Part shown: positions 43,645 to 55,840 of the stretch, in pieces
Layout of the letters: every line of letters begins with the position of its first letter
Position numbering within the stretch: the stretch's first letter is position 1
Origin: Siphonodentalium dalli
Lineage: Eukaryota > Mollusca > Scaphopoda > Gadilida > Siphonodentaliidae
Length of the DNA stretch: 64,000 bases
Reading direction: 5' to 3'
NCBI GenBank assembly: GCA_032622095.1
Contig: CP136062.1
Coordinates: 227,120,578 to 227,184,577 of the forward strand
Program-made: the position numbers and the translations under genes
The notes under the pieces: generated by a model
What the model saw: only the letters and a program-made list of their open reading frames with translations
What the model was told of the DNA's origin: nothing
Database searches by the model: none

Positions 43645-44660
43645 TGTGTTCTATTAGAAGAGGTGTCGAAGTGACATAAATTCATTGTAAGTATTCGAAG
43701 AACAAATATCCGCGAAAACGCTCTTTATTAATACCAAATCAGAATTCATGTAACAAATTAACAAACTCTTTATTGCAGCATCGCGTAGAAAATGTCTTGT
43801 CTTCCTCTGATGGTAAACCTTATCTCTTCCCTTCCACATGCTTTGCTGGGTTTTTATAATTTATGTAGATCGATATTTCATTATATATAGTTATTGTTAT
43901 ATCCTTAGTGTAAATAATAATAATAATAATATTATTTGAACAAAAAAAAGCTGAACATCACATTGACACTTTATGCATAAACAAACAAATAGCTTAAATG
44001 AGGATGCGATAACAAGCCAAAACATATGGCTTTTATCAAAATCATTCCTCTGGAAATTACCCCAAGTTACCCCAAGGTTCAATACAACGAGCTATATAGT
44101 ATAGGGTAAAGAAGACAGGAATGTGAAAATAGTTCTGCGTTTTCTCATAGATGTTGGGAAGATAGTTCGTTGAGTGCAGGGATGAGAAAGAGGGAGGTGT
44201 GATAATAAGGAGAAAACAATAAAATATATTCGTTATTCCTCCAAATTGAAGGGCAGGTAAATTTACATGTGTACATTAATTTTATACATTATGTTCAATA
44301 TAATGTGCGTCTACTATATACAGTAGTGTTGTGGCACAACTGAAGCTAGAATGTTCACGATAGCTTAGAATTGTCAGTCCCAAGATTCAGACGAATAATC
44401 ATGTGATTGTTGCTTCTAGGAGAGTGGCAGAGTTCCATCTCTGAATAGAGTGCACACATTTAGTTAAAAAAAACTGGCAATGTCTATTAACAGGCAATGT
44501 GCATTTCCATCGTGTGAAGAGCTGTGGTATACTTGGTGTGTGGTGCCCCCAAGAGCGAACGACAAGAGATTTTTAATGGGCAGTGAATAAAGTGATATGA
44601 ATATGTTTACGCCATGACGATCAAATATCACATCCCAAAGATGGTTGCGCATGCTGGTCA
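43645..44660. other. Spacer
   Basis: It includes AACGCTCTTTATT at 43717-43729 and a TAATAATAATAAT microsatellite at 43914-43930. No gene is seen. Confidence 0.4.
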
Positions 44661-44671
44661 CAACAAACGAA

Positions 44672-45142
44672 GAACAGTTCAGATTCAGATTCAGATTCAT
44701 TTTATTCTGTTCATCGATATGTGGATATATACAGAAACGTTACAGAAAAGGGTATTACAAATATTATGGCATCAAGATATTCAAATATGGCATATAATAA
44801 CAATAAATTTCACCTGAGGAATACATGAGTGCATTATTATATATTTGGTAAGTTCATGGAATATCAGTGTTTTAGCCTCAAGTGTACTTGCCGAAAATAT
44901 CCTGGACTTTCCTTATGAAAGTTGACAGATTCCTAATAATCTTTCTATTTCTAGTTGAATGCGTGAATCATCTCATTGTTGTATATGGTTCCACACATTC
45001 CACACAGAATATTATTGGGATATGTAGATTTATTCAATAGCAGGGCCATATGTCTGCATGAGTTCAGCAAATATATAACGATGATTGTTCTACCCTTCCC
45101 ACCTTCCAAGGTTCGTAGACATGTCCGTTTGGAAGCAAACAA
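44672..45142 (-). pseudogene. Non-LTR retrotransposon 3' fragment (R7)
   Basis: The minus frame 44951-45142 contains NNILCGMCGTIYNNEMIHAF, again a Cys-x2-Cys...His zinc-knuckle-like end. The next frame continues TRNRKIIRNLSTFIRKVQDI to a stop near 44888. The 3' end at 44672-44700 is a (TGAATC)n tail on the minus strand, typical of elements ending in short tandem repeats. Confidence 0.65.
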
Positions 45143-45148
45143 TTACTA

Positions 45149-45757
45149 GATTTACAGCGAGTTGTGGACATCATCAGTCGCCTTACAGACATATTGTGGA
45201 CTATTTCATTGAATAAAACCAATCTGTTAGTATTAAAATATTATCCCCTTTGGAAGAATTTAGCAATGAACTAAGATATCGAAAATTACAAACACATCGA
45301 CTATAACATTTCAGAGAACACAACTGTAAAGTTGTACGCACAAATACAAATATTTATTCGGGACGTATTATTGGACATAAACATGACGGAACTGGTGGTG
45401 CCAATAATAGTCACTGCGTATAATTCCTTTATAACATTGACTAGATTTGCAGCCAGGTGTGGACATTATCAGTCGCTTTACAGAAATATTGTTTCATTGA
45501 CTAAAACCAATCTGTTATAATATAGTATCCAAATATTATCCCCTTAAGACCCATTTGGAAGAATTTGGCAATGAACTAAGATTATCTAAAATTCCAACCA
45601 TATCGACTGTACCATTTCAGAGAACACAACGGTTGAACTACGCACAAATGTAAATATTTACTAATTTATTCGGGACGCATTATTGGACATAAACATTACT
45701 GAAATGATTGCTCCAATAATAGTCACTGCGTGTATAATTCCTTTACAACATTGACGC
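45149..45757. repeat. Tandem duplication, ~300-bp unit, two copies
   Basis: The words TGTGGACAT(C/T)ATCAGTCGC, AAAACCAATCTGTTA, TTTATTCGGGAC, TTATTGGACATAAACAT and CCAATAATAGTCACTGCGT occur in the same order in 45149-45437 and 45443-45757. Confidence 0.9.
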
Positions 45758-46184
45758 TGTTTTCTGACTATTTGGATATCAATCTAGGAAAATAACTTAT
45801 TTTGGCATAATTATTTGTTATTCCATTCGAAACACCTGATCTGAGTGTTTCACATCACTTTAAATGATCGTGGCTAATTTGAATATCCAAATTATGTGTA
45901 CGCCATTTTGTCAGTGGAATAAGATAGGTTGCTAAATACAAGAAATACCCATCACACGCTGTAGCATACATATATATCATTTAAATTCCGTACTACTATT
46001 GTCATAAAAAATTCCCAGCTGTTTTCATTTTGTTCGCCCAGAACTGAGACAAACGTTTTTTTATTATACCATATCAGAAGTACACTAACAAGAAACGCTC
46101 TTTAATTATGTTGATTTTTCAAAATTTTGGGACTTTAATAAGTCTTTATGAAGTCCACATAACAGTAATTTGCGTTTATGTCTG

Positions 46185-47389
46185 GCTACACCATTAGAAC
46201 CAGAAGTCCTTCAGAGAACCCAAAAGGTTCTTCACCTTGTTACAATAGGAGCACCTTATTTGGTCTTCAAAGGACCCCATCATAAGATTCCACAGAAGAA
46301 CCACAAGAGATTCTTCAGAGAACCCTGTTCATAACAGAACAGGGTTCTTAAGGAAACCATAATATATCCCAACATGGTTCTTCAGGGAACCTTTTATTAT
46401 AAGTCTTCACACGACATCGATAGTTCATAAATCAACTTAACAATCGTTCTTCACAGACGTTATAGTTCAGGACAAACATAATTATGTTAAATTGAATGAT
46501 AGGTCCAACAGCGAAATAGCGTACGATGATAATATAATATGTTTGCGCTCTTGCGTATATCGCGACGTTCCGTAAACTTTGAGGTTTTTTATAATAACTA
46601 ATAGATTGTCATGAAATTGAAGCATTTGGGGAATGATATATACATGGCAGCTTACACCTACACATTCCATATACAATTCGCTTAATTTTGGTGTGATTCA
46701 TATTCTTGAATACACGAAGGTTGTGAATTAGTCTGCACTTGAACACATATTTGTGTGTATTTTACGATTAGCCGACGAACGTGCGATAACGTTGTCGGAT
46801 CAACGTATTCAATACGTTGATATTGTAAACAAACTTTTCTCAAGTGTCGTTTTGGTCCAACTATCACTTATTCGACGGGGAGAGCTGATCCGAATAATAG
46901 CTAGGATGTATTTAGATAGAATTATCGAAAGAATTTAACCGATTAGGGTTCATTTTAAGAGAATCGAGTGGAGAAAACTTGGTAACTGTAGTCTGTAGAC
47001 TGTCGACTATGCCCAACCTGACCACCGATCGATGCCGACCCAATGCTGAAACGACTCGCGTCTCCTACTAATTGTTCCAGGAATTCTGCCAGCCGATGGC
47101 ACTTCACTATTGACTAATCATTTAAATTCTATTGTTCAGAGTAACTTACTAAGTTTGCCGCCAAATTCCGATTCCGAATCATCGGCGAATGGGTAATACA
47201 AAATGTATCAACTGCATTATTGTTTGGTCATGAAGAACCCTTCAGCATCCAAGAGAACCCTAGTTACACACCGACGAACCCTATCGATTACAGAGAACCT
47301 TTTCTGACACCGAGGAACCTTTGAGTTCTTACAGAGAACCCTTGAGTTCTTCAAAGAACCCTAAAGAACCCCTAATTCTTATAGTGTAG
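46185..47389. mobile_element. Putative DNA transposon with AGAACC-rich ends
   Basis: The left end CTACACCATTAGAACCAGAA and the right end TTCTTATAGTGTAG are inverted with two mismatches over 14 bases. The sub-terminal 200 bases at the left (46195-46400) and 170 at the right (47225-47380) are packed with AGAACC/GGTTCT words. The middle 800 bases show no coding domain. Target duplication not seen. Confidence 0.6.
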
Positions 47390-47649
47390 TTTAACAATTT
47401 CTATATTATAAATAAGCATTGGAGAGTAGTTCCCATTGATCTTATTATCTGAACATTTCCCTCCACTAAGTATGAATCGTTCAGCACTTATATTATCTGT
47501 TCGTCTGGCTGACGTCTGCCAATTTATCCTGAACATCCCTTCAAATGAATAATAGTCCATTCCTAAGTATATCTTTATAGCTGGTGGGAGAATCTATTTT
47601 TTTCAACGAAAGGGGACCAGAATGTCACCAGATCGAGCTATAACACGAG

Positions 47650-47885
47650 TGAGCAACGGGGATTTAACCCTTTCTATACTGAATGGATTCTCCCAGTCAG
47701 TTATAAAAGTCAACATTGGAATGGCCTATTATGTATATGAAGATTTTAAGCCTGATATAGTATGTACAATTGTGCAAGTTATACCCCGGTTTAGTTCCAT
47801 TTCTTTGTAAAAATGGATTACCCCACTCAGTTATATAAGTCAACATTGGAATGGTCTATTATTAATTTGGAGTTATATTCAGGTG
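47650..47885. repeat. Dispersed repeat, two copies here and one at 24015
   Basis: TGAATGGATTCTCCCAGTCA ... CAACATTGGAATGGCCTATT (47678) and AAATGGATTACCCCACTCAG ... CAACATTGGAATGGTCTATT (47811) match each other and 24015-24075. Confidence 0.85.
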
Positions 47886-48573
47886 ATAAAAGTAGACGAC
47901 AAACATACTACAAGATGATACAAGAGGAGTAGGACTTATATCATTTGGTGGGAAATGTTCAGATAATAAGTTCAACAAACGGTCTATTGTCGTCTGCTAA
48001 ACATATTATCTGAATATTTCCTACGGGAACTAATCGTCGATGAGTATTAGCATATAAAGCGTTAATACATCCCAAGCGACAAAGGGGAGCAAACTTAACA
48101 AAAGCCCCTGGTCTTGTTGTTTAATCCCATTTCCAATCAATCCATATTTACTATTCTATTTATTACTGTCAAAAATTGTGCTAAATGTTTATATATATAT
48201 TATTATGATTGGAATAAAATATGTTTACTCTAAGCGACAACGCGCATGCGCAACGACAAGACTATATATAACGAAATATAGTTCATGGTCTTGAATCTTA
48301 TCTTGTATTTATGTACATTGAATGGTATTAAACGGGCATGGCTCTTTCGAACTTCTAAATTCTATCGAAGTAATTTGGATGAAGGGATAAGATAGGTTGA
48401 TAAATACGCGAAATATTGATATACCGTCAGATATATTTTCCAGCTGTATTCAATGTGTGCACACGAGAAACCAACGCTCGTTACTTCTACACATAAGGAC
48501 CTGACTTGTCAGGAACGCTCTTTATTGTTCCGTGCCGAGGATAGTTCGGGACCCGAACGTTCTCATCGATTAC

Positions 48574-49023
48574 TTAACCCTTTACCCAACAAACCGGCCA
48601 AAACCGGCCAAATAAAGCTTCAACAGCCTAAAATATCTTCGGTCTGTCTCAATAAAACCATACAAATATGGATATCATTGGAACCGGTTCATTGACCACA
48701 TTGTAATGGTTACAGTTATGCCCTGTGCCAATGCATTCTCTTATATATGCGAGTCGACCATAGGTCGCCTCGCATATATAAGAGAATGCATTGGCCTAAA
48801 AAAAAATATTTTTTTAACACTGTTTTTTACTCTTTAACAATTTTATAATTTTTTCTTACATTTTTTAACAATTTTTATAATATTTTTCTACATTCTTTGA
48901 CAATTTTATCATTTTTAATATGTGTTAAGCCAATGCTCTTATATATGCGAGGCGACCTATGGTCGACTCGCATATATAAGAGAATGCATTGGCACAGGGT
49001 CCTTCTGTTGGGTAAAGGGTTAA
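48574..49023. mobile_element. TTAA-type MITE family B, copy B4
   Basis: Ends TTAACCCTTTACCCAACA and TGTTGGGTAAAGGGTTAA. It has the same orientation as B2. The first hairpin is complete (48727-48795). The second (48929-48993) has a 4-base deletion in its inner arm. The core is AT-rich, with ACAATTTTATAATTTTT words. Confidence 0.95.
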
Positions 49024-49029
49024 ACTCAT

Positions 49030-50290
49030 CTTGCTGTGGCACAAAGAGGTCGTATAAAACTGTTTATCGTTTTTATCGACATATGCCGATGATTGGAACC
49101 GGGCCGCGATGTAACACAAGTAAGCATCATTATGACCTTCAACCCTTCAAACCGTATTTAAAAGTGTCTTTGATACATCTCAAGCGACAGCGTTCGTGCT
49201 GAACTACAAGAATAGATATCATGATATATATTTCATGACTTTGAACTTTATCATATATGTTGGTACTTTGAACGGTATTACCAATTTTTATCGGGGATCC
49301 ATGACTACAAACACACAAATCATTAGATCATTACTTTACTCACACGCCAGGTACGTTATTGATTAACTATATGTACTTATTGATTAACTATATGTATTTA
49401 TTGATTAACTATAGTTGTAATACGACCCTGCCTAACTATGCTTAAAAGCCATGTCCTGATTGGCCAGTGGCCCGAGTTACCATGGCTATCTCGTTCCAGT
49501 TTTGTGGTACAATTCTACTATTTCCAATTGTACCACGAAAAAAATCGGTTTATTCAGATCGCCGCACGCGACTTTTCCCGTCTTTTCTAACTCCGCGCAA
49601 ACGGGGCATCAACGGAGTACACCCGCAACCCTTTGAATTTTGCATCTTGACAATCTTGCGAATTTTCTAGCGATTTGTCGCTTGAAACCAGTTTGGTTGC
49701 CAATGAATATGGTCAAAATGATGTTATGGTATATTGATATATGTTAGGACCAAAGAAAGTTACTTAACAAGTATATTAAATGACAAAATAAATCAATGGG
49801 GCCGGGCTGTGCATTCGTCGATTCGAATCTCGATCATATTCGATATTTCGGAATCAAGTTGAAAATGAAAGCGTTTGTTCACCAGTACAGAAGGGGAATA
49901 AGATTAGTTTAGTAAACTAGATCATTTTGATCGCTTTGTGTAAGGAAAATGGTCCATAGTCGATGATCATATTCATGTTGTCCCAACAACGTTCAAAACA
50001 GAAATGACCGCAATCGTATTTCCTGTACAATTTAAATGAAACGCACGGGCGCCGCTGAAAACACATCGTTTTTTAGCCAATCACAACGATTATTTCTAGA
50101 AGAGGTGCCTCGAAAAGTCAACGGGGGAATTTCATAACAAGACAAGACATTACTAGAGTACTCCATGCAAAGAAATCGAGTACGCCCAATACGAATTACA
50201 CCACGAAATGTTTTCTCACCTGAGACCGAAAAAGCGCAGTATTTCGTTGACTATTCAGTCGAATTGTGACCATAAACTTTCAGTCGTATT
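49030..50290. other. Spacer with a short 22-bp array
   Basis: The array is TTATTGATTAACTATATGTA, three copies at 49350-49415. TTGTGGTACAATT and AATTGTACCACG at 49499-49538 form a stem. No gene is recognised; a 67-codon frame at 49467-49670 has no domain. Confidence 0.45.
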
Positions 50291-50295
50291 ACAAA

Positions 50296-50441
50296 AGAAA
50301 TAAATACACGGTGTATCGGTGTGTATGGTCAAGTTGTACCACAAAAAACTGATTGTAGGACTCCGCTACGCGTCGTCCTACAATCATTTTTTTGTGGTAC
50401 AACTTGACCATACACACCTCTACACCGTGTATTTATTTCTT
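50296..50441. repeat. 146-bp foldback
   Basis: AAGAAATAAATACACGGTGT and TGTGTATGGTCAAGTTGTAC mirror GTACAACTTGACCATACACA and ACACCGTGTATTTATTTCTT. The apex is GTAGGACTCCGCTACGCGTCGTCCTAC, a secondary hairpin. Confidence 0.93.
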
Positions 50442-50680
50442 AAGTATTGATGTGTCTTTGAGCTCCACTCTGATACACACCGCACCTATCTCAAGAATTC
50501 TCATCTTTAATGTCAGATATCTAAGGTGCATGAGGTCACCATTTCTCGTTGAACTTTTCAACAATTAATGTGTGATATTACTTGCATCGTAGATCATCAC
50601 AGCACATCAACTGAATAGTCGCTGTGAAGGTGCGCACCACAAAGAAGTCTATCTGCAAAGCCTGCAAATAGCGTGTCTGT

Positions 50681-51062
50681 CATTTGCAGAATGAGGTCCC
50701 GCAGATGGTGAATTTAGTGACGATGGACTAGCATCACAAACTTCACCCTCCGGGAACCTCATTTTACTTAGGCCTCAACTGCCATGGGAGGCATATAGGA
50801 TCAGATTGAAGTCCCCCAGTTTAAGTTGGTGATGTTCACCTCGAATGTGCATTTTATCTTCTGCAAATTAGGGGATATAGAATCTTCCCAGAAGTGAAAA
50901 AGTAACTAAAACATGGTAATTTGAGAATATAGCTACTTCACAGAAGATGAATCCTAAGCAGAATGAGGTTTCCAGAGGGTGAATTTGTTGATGCTATCCC
51001 GCTGTGCAAGGTAGCGTCACTAAATTCACCCACTTGGGACCCCATTCTGCAAATGACAGAGA
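50681..51062. repeat. Family F: paired ~100-bp hairpins, copy 1
   Basis: Two diverged hairpins (50681-50770 and 50955-51062), each of the form GCAGAATGAGGTCCCCAGAG, GGTGAATTTAGTGACGCTA, a short loop and the inverse. They face each other across about 185 bases. The interior has CTTAGGCCTCAACTG and CAGAAGATGAATCC. A 96-codon frame starting here is a by-product. Confidence 0.8.
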
Positions 51063-51960
51063 CACTATTTGCAGACTTGATACCAAGTGAAAAATTCAGT
51101 ATCATTAGTGATAAGAAAAACGAGAAGTCTATCTGCAGACAATGTCACTATTCAGCTTTGTTTTTACATCACACTCTCAAAGAGGAAGATCAACACTTTG
51201 TCAAGTGGTATGCAAGTACGAAACACGTGGAGTACGAAAAGTCAAGCGGCTAAATAAAGCAGCCGTGTCGGACATCAGAAGCGGGTAAGTTAATGGTTTC
51301 CGGTCGCGGGAAGAGAAAGCGTTTGATGATGCCATTGATATAAGAGACAGCACCGAAGAAAGAAAGTTTCTCTAAGTATAATGTAAAAGATTAATTTATC
51401 AAACGAATATTGTATTTTACATCCAGAAATATACTTTTTTTCTTGAGTTAACCGCGGAAATAACTCCTTTATAACGATGAATGCAATGGTAGCCATATCT
51501 CTTGAATTAATTCATGTCATATTAATGTATATATTATATTTTTATCCGTTTGCGCTGTTTCTCACAGAACAGCCAGGAAGTTGTTTTATAGTTCTTGTTA
51601 AGATTATCGACACAGCCCGGATAATACACTGACATAATAATAATAATATAAACGGTTAGTCCAATAAATCCTTAATCAAAGGGATTAATGTATACCAGAT
51701 TGGACTTTACTGCCGGAGATTCGGCAGGAAACACTGATGTTCGTATGATGCCAAAGGTGTGGGCTACAGTCGGTCAACTATTGACTCATGGAATGATATC
51801 GTATATAGGAAAATGAATGAATGAACGAATGCATGAATGAATGAATGAATTAATTAATGAAAGTCTATCTCAAAGTCATGCACTAAATAGCGAAACAAGC
51901 ACAAACATATATATTTACACTATGGTTATATACACATTCAATCGTACACGCATTCGTGTA
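51063..51960. other. Spacer
   Basis: It contains an ATGA/ATGAATGA microsatellite at 51813-51858. No gene is seen. Confidence 0.45.
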
Positions 51961-51970
51961 TATATTTTTA

Positions 51971-52047
51971 TTTAAACATATTTTATCGTAATATAATATT
52001 ACAAGAGGGATCGGGGCACAAGTTTTAACAACTTAAATCCGCCCCTC
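51971..52047 (-). repeat. Inverted partner of the repeat at 6993-7075
   Basis: AAGAGGGATCGGGGCACAAG and AACAACTTAAATCCGCCCCT are the reverse complement of the 7-kb copy with only two or three differences. Confidence 0.85.
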
Positions 52048-52137
52048 GTGTGTATATATAGGTGTTGTACAGATTCAGATACAGTATATAAATATTATTT
52101 TCATAAAAAAAACTTAACAGAGAAGCACCATTTATAG

Positions 52138-52299
52138 ACAGAACACTACGCGCATCTTAATCTCGAATCTTTTATCGAACTCGTTGCGGATGGCGCAAGG
52201 ATATATTTCGCGAAAGCGTAGCTCGAGCGAAATATAACTTTGCGCCATCCGCAACGAGTTCGATAAAAGATTCGAGATTATGATGCAAGTTGTGTTCTG
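52138..52299. repeat. 160-bp foldback
   Basis: ACAGAACACTACGCGCATCT, TCGAATCTTTTATCGAACTC and GTTGCGGATGGCGCAA pair with TTGCGCCATCCGCAAC, GAGTTCGATAAAAGATTCGA and TTGCAAGTTGTGTTCTGT-type sequence. The loop is GAAAGCGTAGCTCGA. Confidence 0.95.
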
Positions 52300-52499
52300 T
52301 ATTTATTCTCCACCGTGTAGTCAGATAAGTTCAATCCACGAATGTCACCTTCATTGTTACTACAGCTAACTATATTGTGATTTTAAGCCTGACAAATAAC
52401 CAGTAATTATGGGGGGATCACCGGAAGTGGATGATCGACGTAATATACGTCATCTTTCTTGGCGACAACGTCAACAAGAATAGTGGTTACTATTAACAA

Positions 52500-52933
52500 T
52501 AATAACCACTTGATTTTAGAGTTATCCACCTTACAACCAATTTGTCCGTTTGAGCACCAAGTCCTGGAAAAGATCTGGTCCACAAAGGATATAAACAGCA
52601 AATTTAGGAGCGTCCGATAGGTTGAGTACAACATATTACGGCCACAAAAAGGGTTTTGGTTCTCAGCTAGGTCCTGCCCCATTGAATAATATGCACAACG
52701 TTGATTTTCGAGTTATCAATCTTACAACCGCAATTTGTCCGTTTGAGCACCAAGTCCTGGAAAAGATCTGGTCCACAAACAATAGGAACAGCAAGTCTCA
52801 GACATCGATATTTAATCACTCTGAGCTTTGATGTGTGGGTAATTCCTCGACTAGAATCAAATATTTTCTACCACCGGAAGCCAAAACAAATTATAGTATT
52901 TTAGGAGCGTCTGATCGGATTGAGTACCTTTAA
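52500..52933 (-). mobile_element. MITE family E, copy E3 with internal duplication
   Basis: It ends ATCGGATTGAGTACCTTTAA, the inverse of the E terminus. The segment GAGTTATC(C/A)A(C/T)CTTACAACC ... GTCCTGGAAAAGATCTGGTC occurs twice (52519 and 52709). The first copy runs into TTTAGGAGCGTCCGATAGGT, another E-type end, so two E copies are probably joined here. Confidence 0.75.
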
Positions 52934-53329
52934 AGTTTATGAACTCACTTCAAATTAAATGAAGAACAATTGACTGCAATGAATTTGATTGCGTTGATGT
53001 TTGTTTATAAGGTAAGATGAAAATTTGTTTCAAATTAACAAGAAAATTAAGATGATATTTCTTAAATCAATTATTCGTGTGTATATATAGATCAAATTGA
53101 ATTTTAACTATTTAACAACGTTGACATGAAAATTAAAGTATTGAGGTGAAGTAGAAGTGTATATCAGGAAATAATATAGACTGTTCGGCAAAAACGATGA
53201 GGGAGTTCCAAATTTATTACAATTGGTGGAAGTGAGATACATGTCTACACTATAGAACTACTTCACAGTCCACCCGTATGGTCGCCATCCTAAGCTTTGT
53301 TATATAGCGGGGATGGCAAATTTTAGGAT

Positions 53330-53690
53330 ACTATAGAATTGAGCGGTGTCCGTCCACAAGTGCGTCTGTGTGTCCGTCCATACATTTGTTGTCCGGGTGA
53401 TAACTTGAATAATATCCGACAGGATTTGATCACACATGGTATGTGTCCTTAAAATGAGAAAGACCCGATCAAGTTCGAATTTGGATACGTTGCGACCATT
53501 TCTAGCGGAGTTATGCTCCTTATCGACATTGAATTTGTTGATTATTTTGTTATCCGAATGATAACTCACGTAATGATATTATCTTAAAGCTTTCACATTT
53601 AGTGAATTATGTAAATACTGATCAAGTTCGAGTTTGTGTTCGTCCCAACCATTTCTGATTGAGTTATGTATAGATATGCCCTTTTTCGAC
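53330..53690. repeat. Two diverged direct units of a CCGTCC/ATAACT repeat
   Basis: GTTGTCCGGGTGATAACTTG / TTGTTATCCGAATGATAACT, GATCAAGTTCGA(A/G)TTTG and ACCATTTCT(A/G)...GAGTTATG occur in order in 53385-53520 and 53545-53675. This resembles long, diffuse invertebrate repeats of that word type. Confidence 0.65.
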
Positions 53691-53821
53691 TTAGATTTTT
53701 CAAGTATTATTCCGGTATCTAATCAAATATATCAACAACATAGACATGTGAAAGCAAACTTGGCAAAGTTTGAACACGTTGAACATCGATGCCCTTAATA
53801 TGAATTGACCTATATATCTTT

Positions 53822-54224
53822 TGCAGAATTAGGTCAGCAGAGGTTGATTTTAGTGACGCTATCCCGCATAGCGGGCTAGCATAACCAAATTCACCCTCTG
53901 GGGACCTCATTCTGCTTAGGCCTCATCTGGAAAGATTATTTACTATGAAATTTCTATAGAAACTTCTTCACAAAGATTATATTTCTGTTTTAGTTTATTT
54001 TCTCTATCCCCAAATTGGCAGACGACACATTGAATAATCGAGGTTCAGAATGGATGTACATCACAATATTCACCAGTTGGGAACTTCAAGCTGAGTCTAT
54101 GTCTCCCATAGCAGATGAGGCCATGCAGAATGAGGTCCCCAGAGGGTGAATTTTGTGACGCTAACCCGCTATGCAAGATGGCGTCACTAAATTCACCCTT
54201 TTGGGACCTCAATCTGCAAATGAC
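53822..54224. repeat. Family F: paired ~100-bp hairpins, copy 2 (inverse of copy 1)
   Basis: Hairpins at 53822-53920 and 54122-54224. The second is the clearest: CAGAATGAGGTCCCCAGAGG, GTGAATTTTGTGACGCTAAC and CGCTATGC, then GGCGTCACTAAATTCACCCT and GGGACCTCAATCTGCA. The spacing and the CTTAGGCCTCATCTG / CAGATGAGGCC words match copy 1 in reverse orientation. Confidence 0.85.
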
Positions 54225-54229
54225 ATGCA

Positions 54230-55615
54230 AGCACACTAAACTCAGACTTGGTCATGCACCTTACCGGGTGAGCCATCGCGGGCCTCTGTTGCTCACTATA
54301 TGATGCTTCGTTCCGGCATTGCACATACTCTACATACTGAAGTTCAGGTTATTGGTGCTTCTGGTTAAGTACTGTGTTAGTTAACACGCATCTCGTCATC
54401 AAACAAACCCTCTCAATTTGCTCGACTTTGAAGCCAACAGCGAAAGGTGGAAGCACTTAACACCGTTAACTTGTCTTCAACAAAGACTTGAATGTTCGAG
54501 AGCGTGGGTACACTTGTTTCCTAATTCCAGAAGTGCCGCTCTATACTTGAAGGAGTCTGCCACTTAACGTCTTCCGACTATCAAACGACTTCAAAGAACG
54601 AAACACAACAATTTATTGAAATAAATAGTTTTTGAAGAAAAACTTTGTTCCGTGTCCTTTTCCGGGAGATTAATAATTTATGTTGTTCCGCTCGGGAGTT
54701 CTTAAATCAAGTGCGCGGGAGCGGATCGTTGATGGTGGGTAAACCGTTGGATGGGCGCAGCGTGTAGCGAGATGGTGCGTATGAGTTGAGTTGGGGTCAC
54801 CAAGTTGGAAGTGTAACTAAGGATCTGCGGACGTGATGTTCAGTGGATCGAATTTGTTTGATGAGTTTGTAGCTATAGGGTTCGCGGGCGATACTTGTGA
54901 GTTCTATGTTTGACGTCGTCATGCACGTGTTAGGACATGAGGGCACACCTGCATATTATACCACATCAACGGACCAGACTGTTGATGAAAGCTTAATATA
55001 TAACATGTTCGGTCCATCGAACTTCTCCGATAGAAACATCTGATCTGACATTTGTCTGTAACTTCTTGGTAGAAGTGCGTATTCTTACACCTCGAAAGCG
55101 TGACCCAAATAAAACAGCTTGTCAAAATCTTATCAAACTATATTTCAAATACTCCGTACAGAAAGTACCTAGCCACAATATATTATTTGGGAAACATTGA
55201 AATTTACCTATATTTTGATATACAACATATAATATACATGCCCACCTTACTTATTACGAACCATGTTTATAATCACCATTATGAAGTGCTACTAATTGAA
55301 ACATACACAACGTTGTACTTGTGTCAATAAACTATTCTGAATTTAATTCTTCCAAATACATGTAATTTGTCCTATGATCCGCAGATTATTATCCGCAGGC
55401 GATGAGCGTCGTATAAATACTCACTGAATACACGCAGACGAGACGGAACATCACCTTCTATTGGTATCATTTATCATTATACTGTTCACTACACAATGTA
55501 TATTTATATGTTATTATGTATGCATATATACTCTCTTTGTAAGGATGATGTGTGCATGTGCATGATTGTAAGTCTGATTTTTAATTCACGGATTCTAGGA
55601 CGAGTGGTGTTAAAT
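54230..55615. other. Spacer, no gene recognised
   Basis: No supported feature. CGTCGTATAAATACTCACTG at 55408-55427 contains a TATA-like word but no gene follows that I can identify. Confidence 0.4.
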
Positions 55616-55618
55616 AAA

Positions 55619-55777
55619 CACAGGACGACCCGAGTGTGTTAATTGGTTTGTCGGTACGGCACTTGTGCCATCGCCGAAGGATAGAACTCATGACTGTGCC
55701 ACTCGATCTATTGTTCCGCGCTTGCACTCGTGCCGTATCGACAAACACATTAACACACTCGGGTCGTCGTTCTGTAT
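55619..55777. repeat. 158-bp foldback
   Basis: ACAGGACGACCCGAGTGTGT and GTTTGTCGGTACGGCAC mirror GTGCCGTATCGACAAAC and ACACACTCGGGTCGTCGTTC. Confidence 0.93.
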
Positions 55778-55840
55778 ATATGTATAGTTTTGGCACTGAA
55801 TTTGAAGGAAGGTCGATAACTTAGCACCAAGAGCCCCCAC

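Noticed and set aside
24016-49202. Small proteins containing CILLYMRGDLWSTRIYKRMHW at several places
   Set aside because: They are translations of the hairpin module. The same peptide recurs because the DNA repeat recurs.
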